Positions 1 to 10,788 of a DNA stretch of 64,000 nt are shown in pieces. The notes under the pieces were generated by a model. That model had not been told where the DNA came from. It was given only the letters and a program-made list of their open reading frames with translations, and searched no databases. How positions within the stretch are numbered: the stretch's first letter is position 1; each line of letters opens with the position of its first letter. This stretch comes from Dermatophagoides farinae (taxonomy: Eukaryota; Arthropoda; Arachnida; Sarcoptiformes; Pyroglyphidae). The position numbers and the translations under genes are program-made. The stretch lies in the NCBI RefSeq assembly GCF_024713945.1, contig NC_134686.1, positions 2,008,001-2,072,000 of the forward strand, read 5' to 3'.

Positions 1-244
1 TATATATGACATATATATATAGAAAAAACAAATGGATTCACATAGAATTTTATATATATCATCATCATCATTTTTTTAAGTTGATTTTCCTGTATGTTTG
101 TTTGATGATGGCGGATTGTATGGATGAACAAGAGTGTGTGTGTATGTGTGTGTGTGTGTTTGTGTGAATGAAATTGAAATGCGACAAAATATAGAAACCA
201 TATATATATCGGACATGGATGATGTGATAGTAGTAGACAATCGA
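1..244. other. Non-coding flank 3' of RNF170
   Basis: TA-rich sequence with a (TCA)n run near 59-70 and a TG-rich microsatellite near 129-160. It lies directly downstream of the minus-strand RNF170 stop codon, so part of it is probably the 3' UTR. No coding signal is seen. Confidence 0.5.
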
Positions 245-1357
245 TCAATCGTCACCCCAACGTGAGGATAAAAATCTTCGATAAATAATTGTAACATAGA
301 TGGCCAACAAAAGAACAACAACAATATCATCAAATAGACCGAATATACCAAACACTGCTTCAGGTATCATATCTAATGGTGAAATTAGATATAGAATTGC
401 CGCAATAAAACAGATGACGACACGTAAACGAAACATGTAAAATAAACCATTGAATGAGAAAAAATCATTGGTCAAATGTCGTAACATTGTAGGGAGATCG
501 TATAGATAATCGTACCACTATAAAAATAAATAATAAATAAAGATAAAAATACATACAACAAAAATAACATTCAAACATACCGGACGTGGTTCACCAGAAA
601 ATCTTCTATTATAACTATTAATTTGTGATGTTACTTGTCTTGCCATATCGGCAACATTATTCTGACTCTGATGTTGTTCATTTGATGAATCTCCATTTGT
701 CGTCGTCGTCGTTGTCGATTCAGTAGAATTTAAATTCGAATTGGACATTGAATTATTATTAACATTTTGATTAATATTATTAAGTTGAAAACAAGGTAAT
801 AAAATGTTCACTTGTTGCCGACATACAGGACATTTGATTGGACCACCACGCCATTGTGATTGTTGCCAATAAACAACTATACATTGACCTGGATTTGATG
901 ATTGAATGAAAAATGAAATTTTTTGAAAAAAAATGAATTGAATTATAACAAAATAAAAACTTACCACAGAATAAATGACCACAATTTGTTTCAACAGGTA
1001 ATACAAATGTATTTAAACAAACAGGACAATTACTATCCATAGAATTGAAATGTCTTTGTCGTTGAAACATATTATTATTATTATTATTTATGGAAGAATT
1101 CGGCAATATCGTCTGTGTTGATTGCTGTTGTTGTTGTGTCGTATCAATTAATAATGATGATGTGGCCGCTGACGATGAGGTTAAGCTATTCAACGTGACC
1201 GTTGTAAAATGATCAAATCTATTTGAAAAACGAAAATAATAAAAAAAAATTTTTCGTTAAAAAAAATTGACACAAAAAAATGGATAAATAAAAAATTCCA
1301 AAAAAAAAATCATAAGAATATTTACAGCCAAGATTGTACAACGTTCCAGAATTCCAT
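245..1357 (-). CDS. RNF170: RNF170-like ER membrane E3 ubiquitin ligase
   Basis: Four exons: 1357-1326, 1218-965, 888-581, 517-245. All introns are GT-AG and phases close to a 288-residue protein (human RNF170 is 258). After an Asn/Ser/Gln-rich N-terminus a C3HC4 RING begins near residue 75 (CPVC, then NCGHLFCGQC, then CPVCRQ). The RING is split by an intron inside the FCG codon run. The family-typical YNRRFSG stretch follows. The C-terminal exon is a DUF1232 double-membrane segment with the ISPLDMIPEAVFG signature. RING plus DUF1232 is diagnostic of RNF170, which in vertebrates sits in the ER membrane and ubiquitinates activated IP3 receptors. That role is carried over from the family. Exon 1 is short (10 codons plus 2 nt) but has a clean ATG and donor. 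Confidence 0.9.
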
Positions 1358-2030
1358 TTTTGTACTATTTACTATTTGAATCAAATTGAACAAATTATAA
1401 AATGACACAAACGACAGAAAAAAAAACAGATGAACAAAATATAGGAAAGTAGGCGAAAAATAAAATTACAATAGTTCCGAAATATATGAAATATGAAAAT
1501 AATAAATATCACAGATTTTGATGAAAACACTTCCAACTACTAATCATTATAACTTGGTAGAAAAAAAACTTCTGTAATATCCCTACAAAAAAAAATAATA
1601 ATCGAAAAATCGACAAACAACAAATAAGAGAAAAAAATATTCACAGACGTCTATAAGTAATGACGCCTCGAATCAAACTGTTATGTATTGCATGTGTGTG
1701 TGTTATACACTATACGAGTATTATGATGATGATGATGGGTGCTGGCGCGAGGATCGATTAATGATTATTGCGATTGATGACGATAATGATGATGATGATG
1801 ATGATGATAATTGATGAAAAATGCCAACACCGATGTTGAATATACAAACAAAAGTGGAAAAAAAACATACGAAAAAAGGGATGGCCAATATGATCTGGTG
1901 TCTATTCAAATGAATGGATATAATATATGTTTGATCAAATGATCAATGACAATCATCAATCGTAGATTTTTATTATTGAAAAATAAACGACACACAGAAA
2001 AAAAAACTTTTTTTGACAACCGGGCGACCG

Positions 2031-2065
2031 TATATAAATTGTCAATGGATCCTCTTCTCTCATTC
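2031..2065 (+). promoter_or_regulatory. TATA box plus initiator, no gene assigned
   Basis: TATATAAA at 2031-2038 follows a locally GC-rich 12-mer (2019-2030). An arthropod-type initiator TCATTC lies at 2060-2065. The putative +1 A at 2062 is about 31 bp from the TATA start, the canonical spacing. No downstream coding exon was recognised on this strand within 3 kb. Confidence 0.4.
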
Positions 2066-4470
2066 TCGCTATCGATCATTTAGCTCAGCTGATTATCATC
2101 ACAAAAATCATCAACAATATATAATACTATATGGATATGAACAAAAAAAAAAAAAAAAATTTTTTTTCGACTTGTTCATATAATCAAAAATCTTTGCCAT
2201 ATCTATGTGTTTGTGTGTGTGTGGTCATATTGTGGCGCTTTTAGCCGATCAAATACACACACACACACACACACACAAATAAATAATTAAAAAAGGAAAA
2301 AAAATCAGGCGAGATATTTTTTCCAATTAATCTATATATAATGAAAACAAAAAAATTTCAATAAAATTTGTAATGCAAAAAAATTGTTTTGTTCATAAAT
2401 CAACAAGTGTCAAATAATGCGCACACATATATACGCATATCCTTTTTTGATGTTCAACCGATGTTGTTGATTGTTATAATGAATAAACAGGATAAATTAA
2501 AATATAATGGAATTATTATGGCAATGGTAATATATAGAACGGAAGATAAAATTTGCGATCAAATTATTATTATTCGCTCAAATTGCTTTTTCGCTTTTTT
2601 TCCCATCATTATAATGAATGAATATGCATTGTAAATGAATATATATAAAGGGGCGACAACAAAAAAAATTATTGGAAATTTTATGAATTTCAATTTTTTT
2701 TTACACATCAACAATTAATCAATCAAACACACACAATAAATATCGATGAATATGATGATGATGATGATAAACAACAAACAATATACAATGAAAACCTTGA
2801 AAATGACAAAAAATTGATTAAAATCGTTATGTGTACAAAGTAAAGTAAAGAAAAAGAAATGAAAATTTGCATCACAAAAATAAATTTCTTAAATCAATCA
2901 ATCACATCAGTTCCATAATAATCATTAAACACATGATGATCGATATCTTGATAGAACATCAGGAAACACCATGTAGAACAAAGAAAAATTATCGACAATG
3001 AAAAAAGAGAGAGAGAGAGAGAGAAAGACATGCAGCCACGGCCAAAAAAAAAAAAAAAAATGTCGCACGTCTTTGCGTTTTTTATTTTGTTGTTGTTGAG
3101 CTTCGATACAAAATTTTATTTTATTTTATTATTATCGATTGTCAATCAAATGTCATCAAGAATGAAAATGAGGCTACAAAATCTAAAGATGATAAAGATA
3201 GGCCAAAAAAAAAAACATCAGACAAACATGTAGACACAAAAAAAGCCATTCATTCATTTCAAAACATATAAAAAACAAAACAAACAACCGGAAAAAAACA
3301 ACAACAAATCAAATCTTGATAATCTATCGTCATCATCATCATCATCATCACGGGATAAAAAAAAAGTTAATTAAAATTAATAAATCCCAAAAATAGATAG
3401 AAAAATTTTAATTTCCAAATTTTCTTTCCTGGTTTCGGTTTTCATATTCAAAATTCAAATGATTTACAAATGATAATTTTTTTTTTCAATGGTGGTGATG
3501 GCCCCACATTAGTAGTAGTAGTAGTAGCAGTTGGTGGTGAATTTTGTAAAGAGAAAACTCTAAAATGAAAATCCTCGTCATCGACCTCGACGACAAGAGA
3601 CAAAAAAAAAATATGAGATGATGATGTTTGGACTTTTTGAACCATTTTATTTTTTATCTTTTGGAGTTTTTCTTCATGAAACAGCAGAAATTTACACACA
3701 CATACACACACAGATCATAATCATCAAATTTTTCTTTTTTTCAATATAAACAAATTGACTCCCACACTTTCAAATAATTATCATCATCTAAATAAATGAT
3801 CTTCAAACAAAAAAAAAAATTTCACATCATAATGAGATATATCTGCTATGATTTCAAATCAATCAATCAATCAAACATACACACACACACTTGTAGACAA
3901 CTACAACTGGTGGTTGTATAAAAATGGTTGAAGATCACTGATCTAAATTGAAACCAAAAAAAAATGTGCTGATTTCTAAAAAAAAATAGTAAAGAAAGAA
4001 AGAAATTTGTGTTTTCATTTTCATTTTTTTTGATAACAAATTGACATTCTAAAAAAAAAGTGAAATTAAATGTAAATGTGATTATTATCTAAGCTAAAAA
4101 TGACAACGGCAAATATTGTTTCAACAACAACAGCAACAACGAAAAATCGATCATTTCATCGTTGTTGTTGTTGTTGCTGTTGTTGTTGTATGATTTATGC
4201 TCAACAATTTAATTCGGCCTTAACAACAACAAACGAGAGAGATAACAAAAAAAAATTTAGAACACAACGCAACAAGTGTTTTTCCTCGGAATTTGAAATA
4301 TAAACATTAACAAAACGACTTTTGACCATTGGAAACAACCATCATCATCAACATTTTGTTTGATTATCATTCATTCATCATCAATTATTATTATCATCAT
4401 CATCATTAGCAGCATTTTAGAAAACAAACATCAACAAACATCAACAAAACAAAACAAAACAAAACAAGAT

Positions 4471-4490
4471 ATTTCAAATTAATTTGAAAT
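4471..4490. repeat. 20-bp perfect palindrome
   Basis: The sequence reads identically on both strands (ATTTCAAATT followed by AATTTGAAAT). It lies in AT-rich intergenic DNA and may be chance. Confidence 0.5.
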
Positions 4491-5193
4491 TTCAATTGAA
4501 AATCCTTACATGTATAAAATAAATAAACCAAAAAACAAAAAACAAATCAATCAAATAAAAAGAATTTTTTTCTGTTAAAAACAACAAGATATAATATTCC
4601 TGGAAATTGACAAAATTAAGAAAAAAAAATCGATCGTTTTATCCTTAACAAAATGACGATGATGATGACAATGGATATGAAAAATAAATAGTTTTTTTTA
4701 TGAATATTGAAATTAGTATGATGTGATCATTTGATTCATACACACACACACACACACACACACTAGACAGACATCATTCATTACAAAGATAGAAATCATG
4801 ATCATCATCATCATCATCAATGCCAATGGAAGGGTCAATGTATGATTAAAAAATAAAGAAATGAAAAAAATTGTATGTTGTAAAGAGTGAAAGAGAGAGA
4901 AAAAAAATGGTTCAAACGGTTTTTTTTTCTCATGTGTGTGTGTGTGTGTGTGTGTGTTTCGGCGATTAAATCAACAAACAAAAACCAGAAAAAAATATGT
5001 TGATGGAAATTCTCTATATGGCTGTGTGTGTGTATGATATGAATTGAAATGAAATCAATCGTTTCATTCATTGATTGATTGATTGATTGAAACAATGTAT
5101 GGTAATGTACAAAAAAAACAAAATATGATTTCATTTTCAATAAAAAATGAAGAGAAGATGAAAACAAAAACAAAAACCATTTCATGGACATAC

Positions 5194-5486
5194 CTTGTGA
5201 ATAGATAATAAACAAACATTGATATAAACAGGAAGAATATGATAAATATCACAACAACATCATCATCAACACCTTCGATTAGATTTTGTTTTGTTATTGA
5301 TGATGGCCATTCATGATGATAATGATGATGACTTTCAGCCTTATGATGATGATCGATTGTCACATGATGATTGTTATTATTATCTTCAAATATAAACCAT
5401 TCATACATTGATCGTAATTTTTGTTTCAGATCCAAATTATCAATGACAAGGCTGAAAAATTGTCGATAGTTTAAAGTATCGAACAT
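5194..5486 (-). CDS. First exon of an unrecognised single-pass membrane protein (partial)
   Basis: An ATG at 5486 opens a frame of 97 codons ending in a good donor (AAG|GTATGT, phase 2, intron from 5193). The residues read MFDTLNYRQFF..., then a hydrophilic Asn/His-rich stretch, then an aliphatic/aromatic stretch of about 20 residues near the end (IFIIFFLFISMFVYYLF) that looks like a transmembrane helix. The next exon could not be fixed. One possible acceptor lies near 5019, but the frame after it is microsatellite translation. I do not recognise the family. It lies downstream of, and on the same strand as, the eIF4E-like gene. It may be real because the N-terminal 35 residues are not low-complexity. 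Confidence 0.35.
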
Positions 5487-6177
5487 AATCTGATTATTAT
5501 ATATTGAACAAAAATTAGATTAATTAATCATATTGATACATGATGATATCAAACAAATAATATTCACCTATTTTTTCACTATGAACAATGACAGCTGTTT
5601 TTTTTCGGGGGGAGGGGGGATTTCGAAAAACAAAAACAAAAAAAAATACTGATCATCGACAAATTGAATTAGAAATTTAGAAATACCATCATGATATGAT
5701 TACCAGTTGTTTGAATGAAGAATTTATCCAGAACGAAAAAAAACGGGTGAAAAAATTGTCCTCGATGTGATGAAGATTGCAATAAAAAATGAAAAATTTT
5801 TTTTTGCTCAACAACACACAGTCATCGATAAATCGAATGTTATGTTAGCAAAAAAAAAAAATTCGAAAAGGCGTGGCCAATTAATAATCACGTGATCAAT
5901 ATGCTAATCGAATTTTCATTGAAAAAATTATTGCATCGCCCATATTTTTCAATTTTTCACTAAAATTTTATTTTTGTGATTAACCGGTGTTTCTATATTC
6001 ATCATTCAATTCAAATTTTTTTTTTGATAGATATTTTAGAAAAAATTGAATCATCAACAAAATTAATCATCAAAATCAATCAATATAAACAACAAATAGT
6101 AGAATTCAATAATGTTTGCAATAATGAAAAAAAAATCTGAATAATATTGTAAATCGGAATAATGTAGAGAACGGTTA
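5487..6177. other. Intergenic spacer
   Basis: AT-rich spacer between the orphan membrane exon and the eIF4E-like stop codon. It contains a G-rich 12-base run near 5608-5620 and a CACGTG E-box near 5890. No coding signal is seen. Confidence 0.4.
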
Positions 6178-7699
6178 TCAATAGACTAATGGATTGACAT
6201 GATGAAAATTTTGACGATTTAAATGATTTGCCATACGTGATGTTGATGGTATACAAACATTTTCTCCTGGTGATTGTTGTTGATGATGAAATGATGATGA
6301 ACGATAATTCATCATCGGAAAAGATCTATCTGCAGTAATCGAATGAATTTGATGATTTGATGAAAATCTTTGTGAAAAACCTGATGAACGATTTGGATTA
6401 AGCCTAGGTGAATCATCAACATTCATAGAATTCTTATCAACTGGTAATGTTGTTCGACGTTGTCTTGTTTTTTCCTGTTTCTTTTTTGCATATTGATTTT
6501 TCAATGTACTCTTGTGTGAATAGTAAAACATTGGACCCGAATGACCAAGAATTGATTTGATATTTTGTCTATGAAGAAAAGAAAAGGAGAGATGAAATGC
6601 AACAACAGCTAAAACAGGCGTATAACAACAACAACAACAACATACCCGATCATCATTTTAGTGATTGTATCATCCGAATTTCGATTCCAAATGGTTATTT
6701 TATAGGTTTTATTCGAACGAATCGTCAAACCAACACCGGATATTTCATCCACATATTTAACCATCAATGGATCGGTAAGCAAATTAATCACCTGTTTCCA
6801 TATAAATTTTGATGTTTTTTTTGAACCATGATTATGATGATGATTCTGGTGATGATGATGATGATGATGATGTTGATCATTTTCATGGCTTTTTTCTCGT
6901 ACAAAATCATTACTCCAGATTAATGACCAACAACCACCGAATACATTATATTCATCTTCCCATAATGGCATAACACCATCTTTGAAAATGAAATAACTAC
7001 GAACCATCGAATCGGTATGATCATCATAATCATCTTGTGTAACAAATGTCATCAATGGTTGATATTCAATTTCAGCCAAACGTCTGTCAAGAAAAAAATG
7101 AAATGAAATCAAATGAATCAATCAATCAATTGAACGATAAACAAACCTCAGATCACAGGTATGAAATTTCAAATCTTTCGAAACGGTTAAATGTTTTTTA
7201 AATTCATTCATTATTGTATGCGGTGTTGATGCAGGATTATGAAAATAATCATCACGTGTTTGTAATGATGATTGTACCGGTGGTTTCCAACGCCATAATT
7301 GCCAAATCTGTTCAACATGTGCATTATTTGTATTGACATGATGTATTGTGTTGATCAAATCTTTAATATTTTTAGCCATTGCCGAATCAGAACGTGTAGT
7401 AACACTATTCAAATTATTGATAGATGATGATGATGACGATTTCGTTGGTGTTCGATTCGAAACAATCATCGATATACTTGATGAACGACAAGTTTGTTCC
7501 AATACTTCACCAGTAACTTTTGGTAACATACGAAAAAATGATGGCCAATCTTTATTTTGTTGTGATTGTTCCAACAAAAATTGTAGACCAGATGTATAAT
7601 GATAATGATGTTGCTGATTTTTTTTGTTAACCCATGAAAAAAAAACAGAAGAAAAATGAAAAAAAAATTCATTCGAAATACAGTACAACAGCTTACCAT
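6178..7699 (-). CDS. Divergent eIF4E-family cap-binding-like protein
   Basis: Four exons: 7699-7697 (the ATG only), 7613-7147, 7083-6646, 6568-6178. Phases close to 432 residues. The eIF4E signature is in exon 3: FKDGVMPLWEDEYNVFGGCW, matching the family FK-GI-PMWED---GG-W block that carries the second cap-stacking Trp and its Glu. It is followed by a helix (FIWKQVINLL), an ISGVGLTIR strand and a KITIWNR strand like the family's VSVR/IAIWN elements. Odd points: a poly-His/Asn loop interrupts the domain between the GGCW and FIWKQ blocks. The N-terminal half, where the first cap-binding Trp should lie, is poorly conserved and Ser-rich. The C-terminal tail is basic and longer than in canonical eIF4E. 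Cap binding is therefore plausible but unproven. A specialised or germline eIF4E/4EHP-type role is possible. Confidence 0.7.
7614..7696 (-). other. Intron 1 directly after the start codon
   Basis: The ATG at 7699-7697 is followed at once by GTAAGC. The intron ends in AATCAG before the codons QQHHYHY. The read-through frame hits early in-frame stops only in other phases, so a start inside exon 2 is an alternative, but no ATG sits early in that exon. Confidence 0.5.
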
Positions 7700-7797
7700 T
7701 GTGAAAGTGATAAAAGTAAGAAAAAAATGAATTGAATTGAATTGAAGAAATTGATCACCAAACTTTTTCGAAAATCAACACTACAATCGTGTTGAGT

Positions 7798-7806
7798 ATT
7801 TATATA
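7798..7806 (-). promoter_or_regulatory. TATA-like box of the eIF4E-like gene
   Basis: TATATAAAT on the minus strand about 100 bp upstream of the ATG at 7699. Position and orientation fit the eIF4E-like transcript. Confidence 0.4.
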
Positions 7807-8106
7807 GCGATGAAAAAAATTTTTTTTTTTTTTAATGACCACAAAATGACAATCGAACATGAATCAAGAATAAGTTTGAAAACAAAAAAAAAAAATTCAA
7901 ATTCGAATCATAACACATCAAATGCAAGAAAGAAATGAGTCAATATCACATTGATTGGTTTTTTTTCTCGTTGTTGATGATGATGTGTGTCATCATCGTG
8001 TTTATTGTTGTGTGATAAAAGTTTATTCAATCAATCAAAAAAAAAAAATTCAACTTTGAATCATGAAAAAAAAAATTCAATTCATTTCATCATTTCATCA
8101 TCATCA

Positions 8107-9250
8107 TCATTTTTTGCTTTTTTTATCTGTATAATCATAGAAACCTTTTCCGGTTTTTCTGCCCAAATGTCCTTTGGCAACCATTTCTTCGATTATCGGT
8201 GATTTATGTATGGTTAGTGTTGGATCACCACGTTTTTCCCATGCATCCATTATGAATTTTGTCGTATCCAATCCGGTTAAATCTAATTCGAATCATTAAA
8301 AAAAGGTATGTATGATTGTCATATTTTAGACGAAATTTTTAATTTTTCTTTTCATTCTATTAATTACCCCAAAGTTCAAATGGTCCCATTGGATAACCGG
8401 CTCCCAATTTCATTGCCGTATCAATATCTTCGATAGTAGCATCACCACGTTCAACCATTTTGATACATTCTTGTTTATATGGAAAAAATAGACGATTCAC
8501 AATGAAACCAGGTGTATCTTTACATACAACGCTAACTTTATCAATATCATTGACAAATTGTTGAAGTTTTTTAAATGTTTGATCACTAGTACCATTATTA
8601 TCGGTACGAGCAATTTCCACCAATTTCATTAATGGTACTGGATTGAAAAAATGTAGACCAGCAAAACGATCTTTACAATGGATATGTTTACCAATCTCAT
8701 AACATGGTAATGATGATGTATTCGTGGCATAAATGACCGTATCATTTGATTTAAATTGTTCACTGTGGAAAAAAAATAGACATGAATCATGTCATCATTA
8801 TTTGTCATCAAAAACCAAAAAAACAAAAAAAAAATCAAACCATAAATTTTTAAACAAATTCTGTTTTGCTTCCAACAATTCCGGTATTGCTTCAATAATG
8901 AGCAGATTCTTATCATCCATTGGTTTCATTTCGGTTGAAAAACAAATTCTAGCCACCGTCATTTCAACATTGTCAATATTGATTTTTTTCTTTTCTAAAA
9001 GTTTTGATAAACTTTTTTCAATATTTTTTCTTGCCACATTCAATTGTTGATCGGATACATCCTGTAATGTTATCGAATTAAAGTGGCCACTTGTAGCACA
9101 TGATTGTGCAATACCTGAACCCATTAATCCAGAACCAATGATCAAAACATTTTCTATTCGATTTAATCGACATGTTTGTGTGAATAAACGTAATTGTTGT
9201 TGGCCAATAATCGAATGAAGAATTGGAAAAATTTTTTGTTTAAAAATCAT
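8107..9250 (-). CDS. HADH: Mitochondrial 3-hydroxyacyl-CoA dehydrogenase, copy A
   Basis: Three exons: 9250-8841, 8762-8368, 8282-8107; 326 residues (human HADH 314). It catalyses NAD-dependent oxidation of L-3-hydroxyacyl-CoA to 3-ketoacyl-CoA, the third step of beta-oxidation, in the mitochondrial matrix. The N-terminus is basic and hydroxylated, like a transit peptide. The Rossmann motif is [12 protein letters not shown]. The substrate-side block [11 protein letters not shown] and the catalytic His-Glu pair in [16 protein letters not shown] are intact, as are [10 protein letters not shown] and the C-terminal helical [11 protein letters not shown] block. It is a tandem neighbour of a close paralogue on the same strand, with only about 270 bp between them. 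It lacks the intron that copy B has between the KR and INID residues. Confidence 0.92.
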
Positions 9251-9521
9251 AATTTCAATTTCAGCAAAAAGTTTAATTTGAATATAATTGTACCCGTGTG
9301 TATGTATGTATGTTGAATTTTTTTTTTGTTTATTTCTTGAATGATGATCGATCGATGGTAAATGGATGTGTCACTTCACATTATCGACGTAAAGTGGCGC
9401 TTCAATCATCATCATATCATTTATCATTTATCAATCAATTAAGACTTTTTTCAATTATAATAATAAAAATATGTGATAAAAGATTTTTTTGATAATGCAA
9501 AGAAAAAAAAAATTTTACAGC
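9251..9521. promoter_or_regulatory. Spacer and probable promoter between the two HADH copies
   Basis: 270 bp that must hold the promoter of copy A and the 3' end of copy B. A 9-mer ACGGGTACA (minus strand, 9297-9289) lies 39 bp upstream of the copy A ATG and recurs upstream of copy B. Confidence 0.4.
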
Positions 9522-10684
9522 TTATTTTTTCTGTGAATAATCATAGAAGCCTTTTCCGGTTTTACGTCCCAATTCACCACGTTTAACCATTTCATCAATA
9601 GTTTTCGAACGATATATGGTCAGATTTGGATCATTTCGTTTTTGCCATGCATCAACAATAAATTGATTTGTATCTAATCCAACAAAATCTAAATTGAAAA
9701 TTGACATAGATTAGTTTATTTTTATTGTTTATGAATATTAATTGATTGAAAATTTACCCATTAGCTCGAATGGTCCCATTGGATATCCAGCACCTAATTT
9801 CATTGCCGTATCAATATCACTTGCAGTAGCATCACCACGTTCTAACATTCGTACTGCTTCTTGCATATATGGTACCAACAGACGATTGACAATAAAACCA
9901 GGTGTATCTTTAGATGCAACACCAACTTTTTCAATATCCTTGACAAATTGTTGTAGATCTTCGAATGTTTTATCATTTGTACCATTTTCCGTTCGAACAA
10001 TTTCCACCAATTTCATTAATGGTACTGGATTGAAAAAATGTAGACCACCATAACGTTCTTTGCATGTAACATGTTTACCAATCTCATAACAAGGTAATGA
10101 TGATGTATTTGTGACAAAAATTACCGAATCATTGGATTTAAATTGTTCACTAAAAATGAATGATTAAAATTAAACGAATCACAATCATTTAATCATCATA
10201 TTGATACTGACCATAAATCTTTAAATAATTTTTGTTTTGCTTCCATCAATTCTGGAATTGCTTCGATGATCAATAAATTTTTATCATCAACCGGTTTAAT
10301 TTGTGTATTGAATGTTATACGATTCGTAACTGCTTCAGCATCATCAATATTGACTGGAAATAAAATAAAAAAAAATAGATAAATAAACAATGAATTTGAA
10401 AATTGACCATCAAACATACTTCGTTTTTGTTCCTTTAATTTGGCCAAACTTTGATGAATACGTTTACGTGCCTTATCCAATTGTTCTTGTGATACATCCT
10501 GTAATGTGATCGAATTAAAACGGCCACTTGTAGCACATGATTGTGCAACACCGGATCCCATTAGACCTGAACCAATAATCATAACATTTTCAATTCGATT
10601 TAATGATTGTGTTTGTGAAAAATAACGAAATTGTTGTTGTTGTAATTGTTTCGTACACGATGAAAAAAGATATTTTGCAGCCAT
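9522..10684 (-). CDS. HADH: Mitochondrial 3-hydroxyacyl-CoA dehydrogenase, copy B
   Basis: Four exons: 10684-10420, 10353-10212, 10149-9758, 9688-9522; 321 residues. Same enzyme family as copy A, with the same key motifs: [49 protein letters not shown]. Two of its three introns match those of copy A in position and phase. The extra first intron (10419-10354, phase 1) falls inside a conserved KRINID stretch that is uninterrupted in copy A. The N-terminus ([12 protein letters not shown]...) resembles a mitochondrial transit peptide. Both copies look functional. Divergence between them is spread along the protein, so the duplication is not very recent. Confidence 0.92.
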
Positions 10685-10779
10685 TATTGTTGTATATTCT
10701 TGAATAAACAGAAATCAATTATAAATGATATTTGTTTGTAAATTTAAACAAAAAAAAATGCAAGATTTTTTTTTACAGA

Positions 10780-10788
10780 TGTACCCGT
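10780..10788 (-). promoter_or_regulatory. Shared 9-mer upstream of both HADH copies
   Basis: ACGGGTACA on the minus strand about 96 bp upstream of the copy B ATG, identical to 9297-9289 upstream of copy A. A GC-containing identical 9-mer in such AT-rich DNA may be a retained promoter element. Confidence 0.35.

Larger units (their letters stand above)
1358..5193. other. Low-complexity intergenic region
   Basis: About 3.8 kb of poly-A/T, (CA)n near 2252-2276 and 4741-4764, (GA)n near 3006-3024, (GT)n near 4934-4957, and (ATC)n runs. The short open frames here are low-complexity or microsatellite translations and show no domain or credible splice structure. Two items stand out and are listed separately: a TATA/Inr core-promoter-like sequence at 2031-2065 and a 20-bp perfect palindrome at 4471-4490. 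Any 3' exon of the orphan gene starting at 5486 should lie near the right end. Confidence 0.5.

Noticed and set aside
3448-3711. Minus-strand frame starting with Cys-Val repeats
   Set aside because: Starts in a (CA)n microsatellite; the remainder has no recognisable domain or splice partner.
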